A stretch of 64,000 bases of DNA from Octadecabacter ascidiaceicola (GTDB lineage: Bacteria > Pseudomonadota > Alphaproteobacteria > Rhodobacterales > Rhodobacteraceae), in contig NZ_FXYD01000001.1 in assembly GCF_900185015.1 (NCBI RefSeq), forward strand, positions 62,001 through 126,000, written 5' to 3'. Of this stretch, positions 63,416 through 64,000 are shown piece by piece. Under the pieces are notes generated by a model that saw only the letters and a list, made by a program, of their open reading frames with translations, did not search any database and had not been told where the DNA came from. Position 1 is the first letter of the stretch, and the number at the start of each line of letters is the position of its first letter. Both the position numbers and the translations under genes were made by a program.

Positions 63416-64000
63416 ATGAATCGGAACAGAAATGCTCGAAAGCGAGCGCGTTTACTCGCGTCCGCGCTCGGTATTTCTGAGCGCATTCAGATCGCTGATA
63501 TCGGTGCGCGGAAAATGAAAAAGCCTCCGGTCTATCAGCCCTTATTGGGCTTGGATGTGGCTGAACTGATTGGTTTTGAGCCGGAACCAGAAGCTTTCGC
63601 CGTGCTTAAAGCGAATGCTGAACCGAACACGAGATATATTCAATCGGCTGTCGGCAAACCTGGGCCGGCAACGTTTTATTCCCACACAATCGGTTCGCTT
63701 TCTTCTGTTTTCAAAATCGCGCCGAAGGCCGCAAAGTATTTAGGGAAGATGTTTTGGGTACGTCGCCCAGTAGAAGAGTTCCCAATTGACCTGGTGTCCT
63801 TGGATGACTTGGACGACATGCCAAAGCTGGATATCCTTAAGATGGATATCCAAGGCGCTGAACTAGATGTCATGAAGGGTGGTACCAAAACGCTATCGGA
63901 CGCTTTGGTGATTATTCCTGAAGTGCGGTTTTACCAAATGTACGAAGGTGAACCGTCTTGGGCGGAATTGGACATTGAAATGCGCAAGCAGGGATTTGTC
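63416..64000 (+). CDS. FkbM family methyltransferase (3' truncated)
   Basis: The frame is open from the ATG at 63416 to the end of the window, at least 195 residues. It starts MNRNARKRARLLASALG and has the S-adenosylmethionine motif DIGARK near residue 30, the acidic turn FEPEPEAF near residue 58 and the FkbM signature LKMDIQGAELDVMKGG near residue 142. FkbM enzymes O-methylate sugars or hydroxy groups. It follows sufB by 26 bp, in the place where sufC often stands, so it may be an insertion in the suf operon. The acceptor is unknown. Confidence 0.82.
   Translation, partial: MNRNRNARKRARLLASALGISERIQIADIGARKMKKPPVYQPLLGLDVAELIGFEPEPEAFAVLKANAEPNTRYIQSAVGKPGPATFYSHTIGSLSSVFKIAPKAAKYLGKMFWVRRPVEEFPIDLVSLDDLDDMPKLDILKMDIQGAELDVMKGGTKTLSDALVIIPEVRFYQMYEGEPSWAELDIEMRKQGFV

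Noticed and set aside
1-64000. tRNA, rRNA, CRISPR arrays, prophage, insertion sequences or replication origins
   Set aside because: None were seen; the only dispersed repeats are the three short intergenic elements.

Overview
The window comes from an alphaproteobacterium, most likely a marine member of the Rhodobacterales (Roseobacter group). This rests on the full thiosulfate-oxidising sox cluster, 5-aminolevulinate synthase of the C4 haem route, a eukaryote-like NADP isocitrate dehydrogenase, an IscR with a single cysteine, the GAAC-N7-GAAC type LexA box upstream of recA, and an intergenic repeat (CTCCCCCGGGATATTT) of the kind common in Rhodobacteraceae. Gene density is high, almost every operon uses overlapping stop/start codons, and there are no tRNA, rRNA, CRISPR, prophage or insertion-sequence features.

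Layout. 1-8.1 kb is iron acquisition: the end of a TonB receptor, a siderophore-interacting ferric reductase with two unrecognised small genes, then an unrecognised gene followed by imelysin, di-haem oxidoreductase, imelysin and DUF1513. 8.3-14.4 kb is an AraC regulator facing a branched-chain (isoleucine/valine type) acyl-CoA degradation operon. 14.4-25.5 kb is an uptake-and-activation unit: a hybrid sensor kinase and OmpR-type regulator divergent from two acyl-CoA ligases that flank a five-gene LIV-type ABC importer. 25.5-32.5 kb is the leucine degradation (liu) operon under a TetR regulator with a perfect 14-bp operator. 32.5-48.2 kb is the sox cluster (soxR, S, V, W, X, Y, Z, A, B, C, D, E, F) with two YeeE/YedE transporters, a DUF302 protein, a dedicated hemA and a metallo-beta-lactamase-fold hydrolase. 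48.3-57.3 kb is mostly housekeeping (sulfotransferase, recA, alaS, typA, SMR exporter, YitT protein, icd). 57.4-60 kb is a tightly coupled four-gene operon of unknown role ending in a tandem-HD protein. 60-64 kb is the start of the iscR-suf iron-sulfur operon, with an FkbM methyltransferase after sufB, cut by the window end.

The most informative signals are regulatory. Four sites of the form ACATTC-N8-(G/T)A(A/T)T lie in front of soxV, soxX, soxB and the metallo-hydrolase gene; they fit the SoxR/SqrR/BigR class of sulfur-responsive ArsR repressors, whose two sensor cysteines are present in the SoxR encoded here. Two near-identical 22-23 bp elements (core TGA-N9-TCA) lie in front of the imelysin operon, and a third copy lies in front of iscR. 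They link iron uptake and Fe-S assembly into one likely regulon. The three unrecognised iron-cluster proteins appear to share a common C-terminal pattern and may be an undescribed family.
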